Assembly (NCBI GenBank): GCA_009377525.1
Contig: WHTW01000018.1
Location: 1 to 64,000 of the forward strand
Reading direction: 5' to 3'
DNA: 64,000 bases
Origin: Rhodospirillales bacterium
GTDB taxonomy: Bacteria; Pseudomonadota; Alphaproteobacteria; Reyranellales; Reyranellaceae
Of this stretch, positions 27,224 to 38,157 are shown one piece after another; within the stretch, counting starts at the first letter, position 1, and each line of letters begins with the position of its first letter. The position numbers and the translations under genes are program-made. Under the pieces are notes generated by a model. That model saw only the letters and a program-made list of their open reading frames with translations, did no database searches and was not told where the DNA came from.

Positions 27224-28727
27224 CCTCATGCGGGCAAGCGCTTCCCCCTCCGGCCCGTCGGGCCACCTCCCCCCGCAGAGCGGGGAGGGTCGGAGAGGGG
27301 GCGGTGACCCCGCGCTCGCTGGCTTGACCCTCGACTCGCGCAAGGTCGGGCCGGGCTTCCTTTTCGCCGCCCTTGCCGGCAACCGGCAGGACGGCGCGGC
27401 CTTCGTCGCCGAGGCGGTGAAGCGCGGCGCGGTCGCGATCCTGGCGGCGTCCGACGCCAACCTGCCGCCGCTCGATCCCTCGGTCGTCGTCATCCGCGAC
27501 GCCAATCCGCGCCGGCGCATGGCGCTGATGGCGGCCGCCTTCGCCGGTGCGCAACCTGCGTCGATAGCGGCCGTCACCGGCACCAACGGCAAGTCCTCGA
27601 CCGTCCATTTCGTGCGCCACATCTGGGCGAGCCTTGGCCTGACGGCGGCGAGCGTGGGCACGCTCGGCATCTTCTCACCCGGCCTGACGCGCGACGCCGG
27701 CCTGACCACGCCGGATCCGGTGCAACTCCACCACGACCTGGCGATCCTGGCGCGCCACGGCGTCACCCATCTCGCCATCGAGGCGTCGAGCCACGGCCTC
27801 GACCAGCACCGGCTTGACGGCCTTCGCCTGTCGGCCGCCTGCTTCACCAACCTGACGCACGAGCATCTCGACTATCACGCCTCGATGGAAACCTACTTCG
27901 CGGCCAAGGCGCGGCTGTTCGACGGCCTGCTGCCGGAAAGCGGCACGGCGGTGGTCAATGCCGACAGCGATCGCGCCCAGGCCCTGATGGCGATCTGCGT
28001 GCGGCGCGGCATTCGCTGCTGGACCTACGGCGCCAAGGGCCGCGAGTTCCGCCTGCTCAAGGACCGGGCGACGTCAGCCGGCCAGCATCTGGCGGTCGAG
28101 ATCCTGGGCGAGTTGCACGGCATCGAGCTGCCGCTGGTCGGCGGCTTCCAGGCCTCCAATGCGCTGGGCGCGCTGGCGCTCGCCGTGGCGACCGGCGGCG
28201 ACGTCGGCCACTCGGTCGAGGCCCTGGGCAGCGTGACCGGCGCGCCCGGCCGCTTGCAGCTCGTCGCCCGCCATCGCACCGGCGCCAGCGTCTATGTCGA
28301 CTACGCCCACAAGCCCGAGGCGCTGGAGACCGTGCTCACGACGTTGCGGCCCTTCGCGCACGGCCGGCTGGTCGTGGTGTTCGGCTGCGGCGGCGATCGC
28401 GACCGCGGCAAGCGGCGGGTGATGGGCGAGATCGCCACACGGCTTGCCGACCTCACCTTGGTCACTGACGACAATCCGCGCAGCGAGGAACCCGAGGAGA
28501 TCCGTGCCGAGATCGTGCGCGGCATTCCCGCCGACCGGCGCAACTGGATCGAGGTTCGCGACGGCCGGCATGCCGCCATCGAGCGCGGCATGGCCTCGCT
28601 CCGCAGCAAGGACGATCTGCTGCTGATCGCCGGTAAGGGCCACGAGACCGGCCAGACCATCAAGGGCGTCACGCATCATTTCGATGACGCCGAGGTGGCG
28701 CGCGAGTTTGCCGAGGCGGTGTCGTGA
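27210..28727 (+). CDS. murE: UDP-MurNAc-tripeptide synthetase MurE
   Basis: Adds meso-diaminopimelate to UDP-MurNAc-L-Ala-D-Glu, 505 residues. The ATP loop is GTNGKSSTVHF and the diaminopimelate-specific DNPR motif is in VTDDNPRSEEP. The usual N-terminal segment LTLDSRKVGPGFLFAAL is reached only after an unusual stretch of about 25 residues (residues 9-33) whose DNA looks like an inserted repeat (27238-27300). I prefer the TTG at 27210, which gives the family-like opening LLLSDLM and overlaps the ftsI stop by 14 bases. An ATG at 27228 is the alternative. Domain order is N-terminal UMAG-binding, central ATPase and C-terminal ligase domains. Confidence 0.93.
   Translation: MLLSDLMRASASPSGPSGHLPPQSGEGRRGGGDPALAGLTLDSRKVGPGFLFAALAGNRQDGAAFVAEAVKRGAVAILAASDANLPPLDPSVVVIRDANPRRRMALMAAAFAGAQPASIAAVTGTNGKSSTVHFVRHIWASLGLTAASVGTLGIFSPGLTRDAGLTTPDPVQLHHDLAILARHGVTHLAIEASSHGLDQHRLDGLRLSAACFTNLTHEHLDYHASMETYFAAKARLFDGLLPESGTAVVNADSDRAQALMAICVRRGIRCWTYGAKGREFRLLKDRATSAGQHLAVEILGELHGIELPLVGGFQASNALGALALAVATGGDVGHSVEALGSVTGAPGRLQLVARHRTGASVYVDYAHKPEALETVLTTLRPFAHGRLVVVFGCGGDRDRGKRRVMGEIATRLADLTLVTDDNPRSEEPEEIRAEIVRGIPADRRNWIEVRDGRHAAIERGMASLRSKDDLLLIAGKGHETGQTIKGVTHHFDDAEVAREFAEAVS
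27238..27300. repeat. Palindromic repeat inside the murE reading frame
   Basis: This stretch contains a short hairpin GGCCCGTCGGGCC and then CCTCCCC...GGGGAGG arms. It resembles the CCCTCCGGCCC-type repeats scattered between genes in many alphaproteobacteria. Here it is read in frame as part of the MurE N terminus. Confidence 0.6.
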
Positions 28728-30127
28728 GTGCGCTCTGGACCTCCGACGAAGTGGCGCGTGCACTCGGCACGGCCATCGCCACGCCCTTCGAGGCCAATGG
28801 CGTCACCTTCGACAGCCGCGCCGTCGGCAAGGGTGACCTGTTCTTCGCCCTGAAGGGTGAGACGACGGACGGCCACGGCTTCGTGGCCGAGGCGATGAAG
28901 CGCGGCGCCGCGGCGGCGGTCGTGTCGCGCGATGTGGAGAATGTCGGCGGCACGCTGATCCGCGTGCCCGACACCATGAAGGCGCTGGTCGATCTCGGTC
29001 ATGCCGCCCGCCGGCGCAGCAACGCGCGGATCGCCAGCGTCACCGGCTCGGTCGGCAAGACCAGCACCAAGGATGCGCTGCGCGCCATGCTGTCGGCCCA
29101 GGCGCCGACCTCGGCCAGCGCCGCGTCTTTCAACAACCACGTCGGCGTGCCCATCAGCCTGGCCCGCCTGCCGCGTGAGGCGCGCTACGGCGTGTTCGAG
29201 ATCGGCATGAACCATCCCGGCGAGATCGAGCCGCTGGCCCGCCAAGTCGAGGCCCATGTCGGTGTCGTGACCAATGTCGGGCCGGTCCATATCGGCTTCA
29301 TGGGCTCCGAGGAAGCGATCGCCGACGAGAAGGCCTGCCTGTTCGCCGGCATGGCCCAAGGTGCAGTGGCCGTGCTCAATCGCGACAGCCGGCACTATGA
29401 GCGGCTGGCCGGCCACGCGCGCCGCTTCGGCGTGTCGCGCATCGTGGGTTTCGGCCGCGGCGAGACGGCCGGCGCCCGGCTTCTGTCCTGCGGCCTGCAG
29501 GATTCCGGCAGCGACGTTGTCGCCTTGATCCATGGCCGGCGCATCGAGTATCGGCTGGGTGCGGCGGGCGAGCACTGGGTGCTGAACAGCATCGCGGCGC
29601 TGGCTGTCGTCGAGGCGCTGGGTGCAGATGTCGTGCAGGCGGCGGCCTCGCTCGTCGGCGTGTCGGCATCGCCGGGTCGCGGCGCGCGGCGCGTCCTGAA
29701 GTTCGGCGACGGCACAGTCGAGCTTTTGGATGAGAGCTACAACGCCAACCCGGTGTCGGTTCGCGCCATGCTCGCCGTGCTGGCGCGCACCGAACCGGCC
29801 AAGGGCGGCCGCCGGCTGCTGGCGCTGGGCGACATGCGCGAGCTGGGCGAGGGCGTCGACGCCTACCACGCCGGGCTCGCCGATGCGGTGTCGGCCAGCG
29901 GCGCTACGCAGGTCTTCCTGTGCGGGCCGCACATGGAAGCGCTGTGGCGCAAGCTCGAGCCGGCGCGGCGCGGCGTGCATCGGCCGGATTCGATGGCGCT
30001 CGCCGGCGAGGTCGCGGCGGCGTTGCAGGCAGGAGATGTGATCGCGGTGAAGGGTTCGCTGGGTTCGAAAATGAAGATTGTCGTCGACGCCATCCTGGCG
30101 GCCAGTGGCGGCAAGGCGGGACGCTAG
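28724..30127 (+). CDS. murF: UDP-MurNAc-tripeptide:D-Ala-D-Ala ligase MurF
   Basis: Adds D-Ala-D-Ala to the UDP-MurNAc tripeptide, 467 residues. The N-terminal VTFDSRAVGKGDLFFALKGE, the ATP loop VTGSVGKTSTKDALR, the ASFNNHVGVPISL block and LLDESYNANPVSVRAML are all typical. It starts with GTG at 28724 overlapping the murE stop (GTGA), and its stop codon directly abuts the ATG of mraY with no gap. Confidence 0.96.
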   Translation: MSALWTSDEVARALGTAIATPFEANGVTFDSRAVGKGDLFFALKGETTDGHGFVAEAMKRGAAAAVVSRDVENVGGTLIRVPDTMKALVDLGHAARRRSNARIASVTGSVGKTSTKDALRAMLSAQAPTSASAASFNNHVGVPISLARLPREARYGVFEIGMNHPGEIEPLARQVEAHVGVVTNVGPVHIGFMGSEEAIADEKACLFAGMAQGAVAVLNRDSRHYERLAGHARRFGVSRIVGFGRGETAGARLLSCGLQDSGSDVVALIHGRRIEYRLGAAGEHWVLNSIAALAVVEALGADVVQAAASLVGVSASPGRGARRVLKFGDGTVELLDESYNANPVSVRAMLAVLARTEPAKGGRRLLALGDMRELGEGVDAYHAGLADAVSASGATQVFLCGPHMEALWRKLEPARRGVHRPDSMALAGEVAAALQAGDVIAVKGSLGSKMKIVVDAILAASGGKAGR

Positions 30128-31216
30128 ATGTTCTACAACCTCCTTTATCCGCTGGCGGACGTCTTCAGCCCGTTCAACCTCTTCCGCTACTTGACGTTCC
30201 GGTCCATTGCGGCGTTCCTGACGGCGCTGGTGCTGAGCTTCCTGATTGGCGGCGGGCTGATCCGCTGGCTGCGCAGCAAGCAGGCGCAGGGCCAGCCGAT
30301 CCGCAACGACGGCCCGGCCACTCATCTCACCAAGAAGGGCACGCCCACCATGGGCGGGCTTCTGATCCTGATCACGCTCACGGTGGCGACGCTTCTGTGG
30401 GCCGATCTCACCAATCGCTACGTCTGGATCGTGCTCGCCATCACGCTGGCCTTCGGCGCGGTCGGCTTCTGGGACGACTTCCTCAAGGTCACCAAGGAGA
30501 ACCCCAAGGGCGTGCCGGGCAAGATCAAGCTTCTGATCTCGGTCGCGGTGGCCGCCATCGCAACCTATTTGATCGCCCAGGCCTCGCCCGCGGCCCTGCG
30601 CTACACGATGGCGCTGCCCTTCCTCAAGGACGTGCTCTTGCCGCTCGGGCTGATCGGCTTCCTTGCCTTCGGCACGCTGGTCATGGTTGGCGCCTCCAAC
30701 GCCGTCAACCTGACCGACGGTCTCGACGGCCTCGCCATCGGCCCGGTGATCATGGCCTCGGCGGTGTTCGGCCTGATCGCCTATGTGGTGGGCAACACCA
30801 TCCTCACCAACTACCTCTATCTCCATCACATACCGCGCTCGGGCGAGCTTGCCGTGCTGCTGTCGGCGCTGGTCGGCGCCGGGCTGGGCTTCCTGTGGTT
30901 CAACGCGCCACCGGCCATGGTGTTCATGGGCGACACCGGCTCGCTCGCCATCGGCGGCGCCCTGGGCGCGGTCGCCGTCGTCACCAAGCACGAGATCGTG
31001 CTGGCGATCGTGGGTGGCCTGTTCGTGCTCGAGACCGTCTCGGTGATCGTCCAGGTCCTGTCCTTCAAATGGACCGGCCGCCGCGTCTTTCGCATGGCCC
31101 CGCTGCACCATCACTTCGAGCAAAAGGGCTGGGCCGAGCCCACCATCGTCTTCCGTTTCTGGATCATCGCCGCCATCCTGGCGATGGCCGGCCTCGCCAC
31201 CCTGAAGCTGAGGTGA
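30128..31216 (+). CDS. mraY: Phospho-MurNAc-pentapeptide transferase MraY
   Basis: Transfers phospho-MurNAc-pentapeptide to undecaprenyl phosphate, making lipid I; inner membrane enzyme of 362 residues with about ten helices. Diagnostic segments are [43 protein letters not shown] (magnesium-binding acidic residues) and [15 protein letters not shown]. It follows murF with zero spacing and is four bases from murD. Confidence 0.97.
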   Translation: MFYNLLYPLADVFSPFNLFRYLTFRSIAAFLTALVLSFLIGGGLIRWLRSKQAQGQPIRNDGPATHLTKKGTPTMGGLLILITLTVATLLWADLTNRYVWIVLAITLAFGAVGFWDDFLKVTKENPKGVPGKIKLLISVAVAAIATYLIAQASPAALRYTMALPFLKDVLLPLGLIGFLAFGTLVMVGASNAVNLTDGLDGLAIGPVIMASAVFGLIAYVVGNTILTNYLYLHHIPRSGELAVLLSALVGAGLGFLWFNAPPAMVFMGDTGSLAIGGALGAVAVVTKHEIVLAIVGGLFVLETVSVIVQVLSFKWTGRRVFRMAPLHHHFEQKGWAEPTIVFRFWIIAAILAMAGLATLKLR

Positions 31217-31220
31217 GCGG

Positions 31221-32612
31221 ATGATCGATCTCGGCATCCTGAAAGGTTCGTCGTTCGTCGTGCTGGGGCTGGCACGCTCCGGCCTGGCGACCGGACGCGC
31301 CCTGAAGGCGGCCGGCATCGACTACATCTGCTGGGACGACAACGCCGGCTCGCGCGATGCCGCCCTCGAGGCCGGACTGAACGTCGCCGACCCCATGGGC
31401 ATCGACTGGTCGCGCATCACCGCGCTGATCATCAGCCCGGGCATTCCGAGCACCTTTCCCAAGCCGCATCCCGTGGCCGCCGCGGCACGCGCGGCCGGCA
31501 AGAAGGTCATCTGCGACGTCGAGCTGCTGGCGCGCGCCCGGGAAAAGGCGCGGTTCGTCGCCATCACCGGTACCAACGGCAAGTCGACGACGACGGCGCT
31601 GATCGGCCATATCCTCATGGAGGCCGGCGTGCGCTGCGAGGTCGGCGGCAATATCGGCCGCGGCGCGCTCGACCTGGCGCCGCTGGGCGAGGGCGGCCTG
31701 TATGTGCTCGAGCTCTCGTCCTACCAGCTCGAGCTGCTGGAGACCTTCCGCGCCCATGTCGCGGTGTGGCTCAACATCACGCCGGACCACATCGATCGCC
31801 ATGGCGATCTCTTGGGCTATGTCGCCGCCAAGGAAAACATCTTCGCCCGCCAGCAGGTCCGCGACTGCGCCGTGATCGGCGTCGATGATGAACCGTCGCG
31901 CGCCGTCTACGGCAAGCTGGCCAAGCGCGGCCTCCCGACGGTCCCGGTGAAGCTCGAGACGCCAGTCGCCGGCGGCATATCGTACCGGGCCGGCATGCTG
32001 GTCGATGCCGACGGCTACACCGTCGATTTCGCCGACGTGCCGACCCTGCCGGGCGACCACAACGCGCAGAACGCCGCCTGCGCCTGGGCGGCCTGCCGCT
32101 GGCTCGGCGTGCCGCGCGAGAAGATCGTGGCGGGGCTAAAAACCTATCCCGGCCTGCCGCATCGCCAGGAACGAGTCGCGTCCGTCGGCAACGTCGTCTA
32201 CGTCAACGACAGCAAGGCGACCAACGCCGACGCCACGGCGCGCGCGCTGTCGTCCTATCACGACATCTACTGGATCCTGGGCGGCCAGGCGAAGGAGGGC
32301 GGCGTGGCGCCGCTCGCGCCGTGGTTCGAGCGCATCCGCCATGCCTTCCTGATCGGCGAGGCGACCGAGCTGTTCGCCGGCCAGCTCGAGGGCAAGATCG
32401 CCTACAGTCGCTGCGGCGACCTCAAGTCGGCGCTCGACGCCGCGCACGCGCACGCGCGCGCGCAGCGCGAGGCGAAAACGCCCGCCGTGGTGCTGCTGTC
32501 GCCGGCCTGCGCCTCATGGGACCAGTGGAAGAGCTACGAACACCGTGGCGATGCGTTTCGCGCCATGGCGCGCGCCCTGCCGGGGGCGCAGGTTTTGGGG
32601 AGAGCGGCGTGA
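31221..32612 (+). CDS. murD: UDP-MurNAc-L-Ala:D-Glu ligase MurD
   Basis: Adds D-glutamate to UDP-MurNAc-L-Ala, 463 residues. It shows an N-terminal LGLARSGLATGRALKAAG, the ATP loop ITGTNGKSTTTALIGHI, ELSSYQLELLETF, the NITPDHIDRHGD block and the C-terminal NDSKATNADATARAL. The ATG at 31221 is preceded by a GTGAGCGG run. The stop overlaps the ftsW GTG. Confidence 0.97.
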   Translation: MIDLGILKGSSFVVLGLARSGLATGRALKAAGIDYICWDDNAGSRDAALEAGLNVADPMGIDWSRITALIISPGIPSTFPKPHPVAAAARAAGKKVICDVELLARAREKARFVAITGTNGKSTTTALIGHILMEAGVRCEVGGNIGRGALDLAPLGEGGLYVLELSSYQLELLETFRAHVAVWLNITPDHIDRHGDLLGYVAAKENIFARQQVRDCAVIGVDDEPSRAVYGKLAKRGLPTVPVKLETPVAGGISYRAGMLVDADGYTVDFADVPTLPGDHNAQNAACAWAACRWLGVPREKIVAGLKTYPGLPHRQERVASVGNVVYVNDSKATNADATARALSSYHDIYWILGGQAKEGGVAPLAPWFERIRHAFLIGEATELFAGQLEGKIAYSRCGDLKSALDAAHAHARAQREAKTPAVVLLSPACASWDQWKSYEHRGDAFRAMARALPGAQVLGRAA

Positions 32613-33736
32613 TCCAGGTACCGCGCGACGACCGCAGCGTGATAGGCCAATGGTGGTGGACCGTCGACCGCTGGTCGCTGGGCGCCGTCCTGGGCATCAT
32701 CGCCTTCGGCGTCATGCTGACGCTCGCCGCCTCGCCACCCGCCGCCGAGCGCATCGGCGCCGATTCCTTCGTCTTCGCCAAGCGCCAGTTCTTCTTCCTG
32801 CCCATCGCCCTGATGCTGATGCTGGTGATTTCGCTCGCCTCGCCGCGCCACATCAGGCGGCTCGCGCTGCTGGTGTTCTGCGGCAGCGTGCTGCTGCTGG
32901 CCGCCACCTTCGTGATCGGCGTCGAGATCAAGGGCGCGCGGCGCTGGATCTCGGTGCCCGGCCTGTCGAGCCTGCAACCCTCCGAGTTCGTCAAGCCCAG
33001 CCTGGCGGTGATCTCGGCCTGGCTGCTGGCACAGAGCCGTGCCGAACGGCGGGCGCCGGGCTACATACTCTCGACCCTGCTGGTCGGAGGCGTGCTGGCG
33101 CTGCTGGTGATGCAGCCCGACCTCGGCATGAGCGTGGTGGTGGCGCTGGTGTGGGCGGCGCAGCTCTTCGTCGTCGGCCTGCCGATATGGGTCGCGGCCT
33201 TCGGCGTGATCGGCGGCGCCGCCGGACTGGTCGGCGCCTACTTCTCCTTCCATCACGTGCGCAGCCGCTTTGACCGCTTCCTCGATCCCTCGTCGGGCGA
33301 CAACTACCAGGTCAACACCTCGCTCGAGGCCTTCATGAACGGCGGCCCGTTCGGCCGTGGCCCGGGCGAGGGTACGGTCAAGGCGCAGCTTCCCGACGCC
33401 CATACCGACTTCATCATGGCGGTCGCCGGCGAGGAGTTCGGCCTGGTCGTCTGCCTGATGATCCTGGCGCTGTTCGCCTTCGTCACCATGCGCTCGATGT
33501 CGCGTGCCTCGAAGGAGACCAGCCTGTTCATCACGCTCGCCGCCACCGGGCTTGCCGTGCAGTTCGGCCTGCAGGCCGCCATCAACATGGCCTCGACCAT
33601 CCAGCTCATCCCGGCCAAGGGCATGACCCTGCCGTTCATCTCCTATGGCGGCTCCTCGGCGCTGGCGATGGCGATCTGCCTCGGCATGCTGCTGTCGCTG
33701 ACGCGCGAGCATGCCGGCTTGCGGGAGGCGGTGTGA
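32609..33736 (+). CDS. ftsW: Septal peptidoglycan glycosyltransferase FtsW
   Basis: SEDS-family polymerase that elongates septal glycan strands with FtsI, 375 residues with about ten membrane helices. Landmarks are [35 protein letters not shown], the [21 protein letters not shown] loop region, [15 protein letters not shown] (with the catalytic-region Asp) and [15 protein letters not shown] chose GTG at 32609, overlapping the murD stop and following a GGGAGAG site; the frame is open upstream to 32321 but that part is a murD shadow. Confidence 0.95.
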   Translation: MIQVPRDDRSVIGQWWWTVDRWSLGAVLGIIAFGVMLTLAASPPAAERIGADSFVFAKRQFFFLPIALMLMLVISLASPRHIRRLALLVFCGSVLLLAATFVIGVEIKGARRWISVPGLSSLQPSEFVKPSLAVISAWLLAQSRAERRAPGYILSTLLVGGVLALLVMQPDLGMSVVVALVWAAQLFVVGLPIWVAAFGVIGGAAGLVGAYFSFHHVRSRFDRFLDPSSGDNYQVNTSLEAFMNGGPFGRGPGEGTVKAQLPDAHTDFIMAVAGEEFGLVVCLMILALFAFVTMRSMSRASKETSLFITLAATGLAVQFGLQAAINMASTIQLIPAKGMTLPFISYGGSSALAMAICLGMLLSLTREHAGLREAV

Positions 33737-34851
33737 TGGCGATACGCCCCGTGGTCCTGGCAGCGGGCGGCACCGGCGGGCACGTGTTCCCGGCCGAGGC
33801 GCTGGCCGGCGAGCTCGAGGCACGCGGCGTGCCGTTCGCCCTGGTCACCGATTCGCGCGGCCGCCGGTGGCAGGGGGCGCTGTCCCACCGGCCGATCCAC
33901 TACATCCATTCGGCCAGCCCCAGCGGCTCGCTGGGCCAGCGGCTGAAGGCCATGCTGTCGCTTGGCCTCGGCCTGTTCGATGCCTGGTGGGCGTTGGGCC
34001 GCATCGGTCCGTCGGCCGTCGTCGGCTTCGGCGGCTATGCCTCCGTGCCGACCATGGTCGCTGCCCGCCTGCGCCGCCTGCCGGCGATGCTGCACGAGCA
34101 GAACGCCGTGCTGGGCCGGGCCAACCGCATGGTGCTGGGCGGCGTCGAGCGCATCGCCACTTCGTTCGATCACACCCGCTTCATCGCCGACGGCGACGGG
34201 CGTGCCCGCCTGGTCGGCAATCCTGTGCGCGAGACTGTGCGCGTGCTGCGCGACCAGCCCTACCGCGCGCCAGCCGCGGGCCGCGTCATCGACCTCGTGG
34301 TGTTCGGCGGGAGCCAAGGCGCGACCTCGTTCAGCCAGGTCGTGCCCGAGGCGATCCTGTCGCTGCCGCAGGCGTTGCGCTCCCGCGTCCGCCTGGTCCA
34401 GCAGTGCCGGTCGGAGGATTTCGACAAGGTGCGTCAGCGCTACACGCGTGGTGGCGTGGTCGTCGAGCTGGCGCCGTTCTTCACCGACCTGCCGCGGCGC
34501 CTGGCGGCGGCGCATCTGGTGATCGGCCGCGCCGGCGCCTCGACTGTGGCCGAGCTCGCGACCATCGGCCGGCCGTCGATCCTGGTGCCCTATCCCTACG
34601 CCGCCGACGATCACCAGACCGCCAATGCCCGTGCCTTCGAGGCGGCGGGAGCGTGCATCGTGATGCCGCATGCCGAGTTCACCGCCGCGGCGCTGGCCGG
34701 CCATCTGTCGGCGCTGTTCGGCGAGCCGCAGCGGCTCGCCGCCATGGCTGCGGCCGCCCATGCCGCGGGCCGGCCCGACGCCGCCGCACGCCTCGCCGAC
34801 CTGGTCGGCGAGATGAGCAAGACATTCTCGCCGGCAGGAGTCGCCGCATGA
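33736..34851 (+). CDS. murG: Lipid II synthase MurG
   Basis: Adds GlcNAc to lipid I on the cytoplasmic membrane face, giving lipid II, 371 residues. The N-terminal [14 protein letters not shown] loop, [48 protein letters not shown] and the C-terminal [20 protein letters not shown] are conserved. A GGGAGG site at 33722-33727 suits the ATG at 33736; a GTG at 33733 would add one residue. The stop overlaps murC by ATGA. Confidence 0.96.
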   Translation: MAIRPVVLAAGGTGGHVFPAEALAGELEARGVPFALVTDSRGRRWQGALSHRPIHYIHSASPSGSLGQRLKAMLSLGLGLFDAWWALGRIGPSAVVGFGGYASVPTMVAARLRRLPAMLHEQNAVLGRANRMVLGGVERIATSFDHTRFIADGDGRARLVGNPVRETVRVLRDQPYRAPAAGRVIDLVVFGGSQGATSFSQVVPEAILSLPQALRSRVRLVQQCRSEDFDKVRQRYTRGGVVVELAPFFTDLPRRLAAAHLVIGRAGASTVAELATIGRPSILVPYPYAADDHQTANARAFEAAGACIVMPHAEFTAAALAGHLSALFGEPQRLAAMAAAAHAAGRPDAAARLADLVGEMSKTFSPAGVAA

Positions 34852-36317
34852 GGGCAATGCCGCTCGATCTCGGATTGATCCATTTCGTCGGCATCGGCGG
34901 CATCGGCATGTCGGGCATCGCCGAGGTGCTGCACAATCTCGGCTACAAGGTGCAGGGCAGCGACATCGCCGACGGCGCCAACACGCGCCGGCTGCAGGAG
35001 ATCGGCATCAAGGTCGCGATCGGCCATCGCGCCGACAACATCGCCAACGCCCATGTCGTGGTCGTGTCGAGCGCCGTCAAGAAGGACAATCCCGAGGTGC
35101 TGGCCGCCCGCGCGCGCCTCCTGCCGGTGGTGCGCCGCGCCGAGATGCTGGGCGAGCTGATGCGGCTGAAATGGTCGGTGGCGATCGGCGGCACCCACGG
35201 CAAGACGACGACGACCTCGATGGTCGCCGCCATGCTCGATGCCGGCGGCCTCGATCCCACGGTCATCAACGGCGGCATCATCAACGCCTACGGCACCAAT
35301 GCCCGGCTGGGCGGCGGCGACTGGATGGTGGTCGAATCCGATGAATCGGACGGCTCGTTCCTGCGCCTCCCGGCGGTCATCGCCGTGGTCACCAATGTCG
35401 ATCCCGAGCATCTCGACCACTACGGCACCTTCGACGCGCTGCGCGACGCCTTCGTGCGCTTCGTCGAGAACATCCCGTTCTACGGCTTCGCCGTGCTGTG
35501 CACCGACCATCCCGAGGTGCAGGCGCTGATCCCGCGCATCGCTGATCGCCGCCTCATCACCTACGGCATCGGCGCCAGTGCCGACATCCGCGCCATCAAT
35601 CTTCGGCTCGACCGTGGCGGCGCCGACTTCGACGTCATGATCCAGAACCGCGCGACCAACGAATCGCGCACCATCGTCGACCTGCGCCTGCCGATGTTCG
35701 GCCAGCACAATGTGCAGAATGCGCTGGCCGCCATCGCCGTGGCCCAGGAGATGGGCCTGCCCGACGAGACCATCCGCCGCGCGCTGGGCTCCTTCGCCGG
35801 CGTCAAGCGGCGCTTCACCAAGACCGGCGAAGCCCACGGCATCACCGTGATCGACGATTACGGCCACCATCCCGTCGAGATCGCCGCCGTCCTGCGCGCC
35901 GCCCGCCAGGCCTATGGCGGCTCGGGCCGGGTGATCGCCGTCATGCAGCCGCACCGCTACACGCGGCTCGCCTCGCTGAAGGGCGAATTCGCCACCTGCT
36001 TTGCCGATGCCGATGCCGTCCTGATCGCCGACGTCTATGCCGCCGGCGAGACGCCGATCGAGGGCGTGAACCGTGACATGCTGGTGAGCCTGGTGCAGCG
36101 CGCCGGCCATCGCGACGTGACGGCGCTGGGCGGGCCGGGCGACCTTCCAGGCCTGATCTGGCAGATGGCGCGGCCTGGCGATGTCGTGGTCTGTCTCGGC
36201 GCCGGCAACATCACGGCCTGGGCGCATGCGCTGCCCGGCCAGCTCCAGCAGATCGCGGCGGAGCAAGCCGGTCCACGCTCGATCGCCAACGATCACGGTC
36301 CAGGGACGGCGGCATGA
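34848..36317 (+). CDS. murC: UDP-MurNAc:L-Ala ligase MurC
   Basis: First amino-acid ligase of the pentapeptide pathway, 489 residues. The N-terminal [20 protein letters not shown], the ATP loop [17 protein letters not shown], the [12 protein letters not shown] and [11 protein letters not shown] blocks and the C-terminal [14 protein letters not shown] and FQPHRYTR-like [12 protein letters not shown] motifs are present. It starts by ATGA overlap with murG and ends by ATGA overlap with murB. The open frame upstream of 34848 is a murG shadow. Confidence 0.97.
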   Translation: MRAMPLDLGLIHFVGIGGIGMSGIAEVLHNLGYKVQGSDIADGANTRRLQEIGIKVAIGHRADNIANAHVVVVSSAVKKDNPEVLAARARLLPVVRRAEMLGELMRLKWSVAIGGTHGKTTTTSMVAAMLDAGGLDPTVINGGIINAYGTNARLGGGDWMVVESDESDGSFLRLPAVIAVVTNVDPEHLDHYGTFDALRDAFVRFVENIPFYGFAVLCTDHPEVQALIPRIADRRLITYGIGASADIRAINLRLDRGGADFDVMIQNRATNESRTIVDLRLPMFGQHNVQNALAAIAVAQEMGLPDETIRRALGSFAGVKRRFTKTGEAHGITVIDDYGHHPVEIAAVLRAARQAYGGSGRVIAVMQPHRYTRLASLKGEFATCFADADAVLIADVYAAGETPIEGVNRDMLVSLVQRAGHRDVTALGGPGDLPGLIWQMARPGDVVVCLGAGNITAWAHALPGQLQQIAAEQAGPRSIANDHGPGTAA

Positions 36318-37228
36318 TGGCGGTGGCGACCCGTCCTCAACTGATCGACCGGCTGCCCAAGCCGCGCGGCCGGCTCACGGCCGATGCGCCGTTGGGCCCG
36401 CAGACCTGGCTCGCTACCGGCGGGCCGGCCGAGGTGCTGTTCCGGCCGGCCGATGTCGAAGATCTCGCGAGCTTTCTTGCTGCGCTGCCGTCGGATGTGC
36501 CGGTCACGGTGCTGGGCGTGGGCTCGAATGTCATCGTCCGTGACGGCGGCATCAGGGGCGTCGTTATCCGGCTGTTGCGCGGCTTCACCGGCATCACGGT
36601 CGAAGGCCACGAGGTGGTGGCCGGCGCCGGTGCGCCCGACCTCAATGTGGCGCTGACGGCACACGAACATGCGCTGACGGGGCTGGAGTTCTTGAGCGGC
36701 ATCCCTGGCACGATCGGCGGCGCGTTCCCGACCAATGCTGGCGCCTATGGCGGCGAGCTCGCCGAGGTGCTGATCTCGGCCAAGGCGGTCGATCGTGCCG
36801 GCAGGATCTTCACTGTGACGCCGGCAGAGCTCGGACTTTCCTACCGTCACAGCGATGCGCCGGCTGACTGGATTTTCACCTCGGCGCGGCTCAGGGCAGT
36901 GCCAGGCGACCAGCTTGCGATCGCACGGCGCATCAACGAGATCGACGCGGCACGCGCCGACTCCCAGCCGCGCAGCCGCACCGGCGGCTCGACCTTCGCC
37001 AATCCGCCCGGCCACAAGGCGTGGGAGCTGATCGACGCTGCCGGCTGCCGTGGGCTGAAGATCGGCGGCGCGCAGGTCTCCGAGAAGCATACCAATTTCC
37101 TGATCAATCTCGGCGCCGCCACCGCTTCCGACATCGAGAAGCTGGGCGAGGAGGTGCGCCGGCGCGTGTTCGACAAGAGTGGCGTGCGGCTCGAATGGGA
37201 GATCCGCCGCCTCGGAGAGTTCCCATGA
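36314..37228 (+). CDS. murB: UDP-N-acetylenolpyruvylglucosamine reductase MurB
   Basis: FAD-dependent reductase that forms UDP-MurNAc with NADPH, 304 residues. FAD-binding segments [20 protein letters not shown] and [20 protein letters not shown] are clear. The [20 protein letters not shown] segment with its catalytic serine is the type II MurB pattern, and the C-terminal catalytic glutamate is expected in [14 protein letters not shown]. Overlaps murC by ATGA and ddl by ATGA. Two in-frame ATGs (36314, 36317) differ by one residue. Confidence 0.96.
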   Translation: MMAVATRPQLIDRLPKPRGRLTADAPLGPQTWLATGGPAEVLFRPADVEDLASFLAALPSDVPVTVLGVGSNVIVRDGGIRGVVIRLLRGFTGITVEGHEVVAGAGAPDLNVALTAHEHALTGLEFLSGIPGTIGGAFPTNAGAYGGELAEVLISAKAVDRAGRIFTVTPAELGLSYRHSDAPADWIFTSARLRAVPGDQLAIARRINEIDAARADSQPRSRTGGSTFANPPGHKAWELIDAAGCRGLKIGGAQVSEKHTNFLINLGAATASDIEKLGEEVRRRVFDKSGVRLEWEIRRLGEFP

Positions 37229-38157
37229 GTCGCAAGGTTGCGGTTCTGATGGGCGGCTGGTCGCCCGAGCGTGAGGTCTCGCTGGTGAGCGGCAAGGCCT
37301 GCGCCGAAGGATTGCGCGAGGGCGGCCATGACGTCATCGAGTACGACGTCAAACGCGACCTGCGCGCGCTGATCGAGTTCCTGCGGCCGGCAGCCGGCGG
37401 CGGGCCGGCCGTGGTGTTCAACGCCCTGCACGGCAAGTACGGTGAGGATGGCTGCATCCAGGGCGTGCTGGAAGTGCTGGCCGTGCCCTACACCCATTCC
37501 GGCGTGCTGGCGTCGGCCATCGCGATGGACAAGCCGATGGCGCGCCACGTCTTCACCTCGCTCGGCATGCGCGTCGCCGATGGCCGGGTGATCGAACGCC
37601 AGTCGCTTGCCTGGGGCGATCCCATGCCGCGGCCCTATGTCGTCAAGCCGATCGATCAGGGTTCCAGTGTCGGCGTGCACATCGTGCGCGAGGGCGACAA
37701 TCTCGCCGCGGTGGAGCTCACGGAGGCGAAGTTCGGCAATCGGGTCCTGGTCGAGAAGTTCGTGCCTGGGCGCGAGCTCACCGTCGCGGTGATGGGCGAC
37801 AAGCCGATTGCCGTCACCGAGCTGCGTCCGCGCACGCGCTTCTACGACTACGAGGCCAAGTACACCGACGGCGTCACCGAGCATCTCGTGCCGGCGCCGA
37901 TCCCGGCGGAAGTCTACGAGCTCGCGAAGGACTGGGCACTGATGGCGCACGAGGCGCTGGGCTGCAGCGGTCTGACGCGCACTGACCTGCGCTGGGACGA
38001 TTCCAAGCCCGACACCAGCGGCCTGGTGGTGCTCGAGATCAATACCCAGCCCGGCATGACGCCACTGTCGCTGGCGCCCGAGCAGGCCAAGTGGGCCGGC
38101 ATCTCCTGGGCGCAGCTCATGACCTGGATGGTCGACAATGCGAGGCATCCGGCATGA
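37225..38157 (+). CDS. ddl: D-alanine--D-alanine ligase
   Basis: ATP-grasp enzyme that joins two D-alanines for MurF, 310 residues. Key blocks are VLMGGWSPEREVSLVSGKAC, ALHGKYGEDGCIQGVLEVL, YVVKPIDQGSSVGVHIV and the metal-binding LVVLEINTQPGMTPLSL. The length is the normal DdlB type for a dcw cluster. The ATG at 37225 overlaps the murB stop. Upstream extension of the frame to 37021 is a shadow. Confidence 0.97.
   Translation: MSRKVAVLMGGWSPEREVSLVSGKACAEGLREGGHDVIEYDVKRDLRALIEFLRPAAGGGPAVVFNALHGKYGEDGCIQGVLEVLAVPYTHSGVLASAIAMDKPMARHVFTSLGMRVADGRVIERQSLAWGDPMPRPYVVKPIDQGSSVGVHIVREGDNLAAVELTEAKFGNRVLVEKFVPGRELTVAVMGDKPIAVTELRPRTRFYDYEAKYTDGVTEHLVPAPIPAEVYELAKDWALMAHEALGCSGLTRTDLRWDDSKPDTSGLVVLEINTQPGMTPLSLAPEQAKWAGISWAQLMTWMVDNARHPA

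Noticed and set aside
28676-31318. 880-codon open frame antisense to murF-mraY
   Set aside because: High-GC third-position bias leaves the opposite strand open. The plus strand carries unmistakable MurF and MraY motifs and the antisense translation has none.
34611-36296. 561-codon open frame antisense to murC
   Set aside because: Shadow of murC for the same reason; composition is His/Asp/Ala-rich nonsense.
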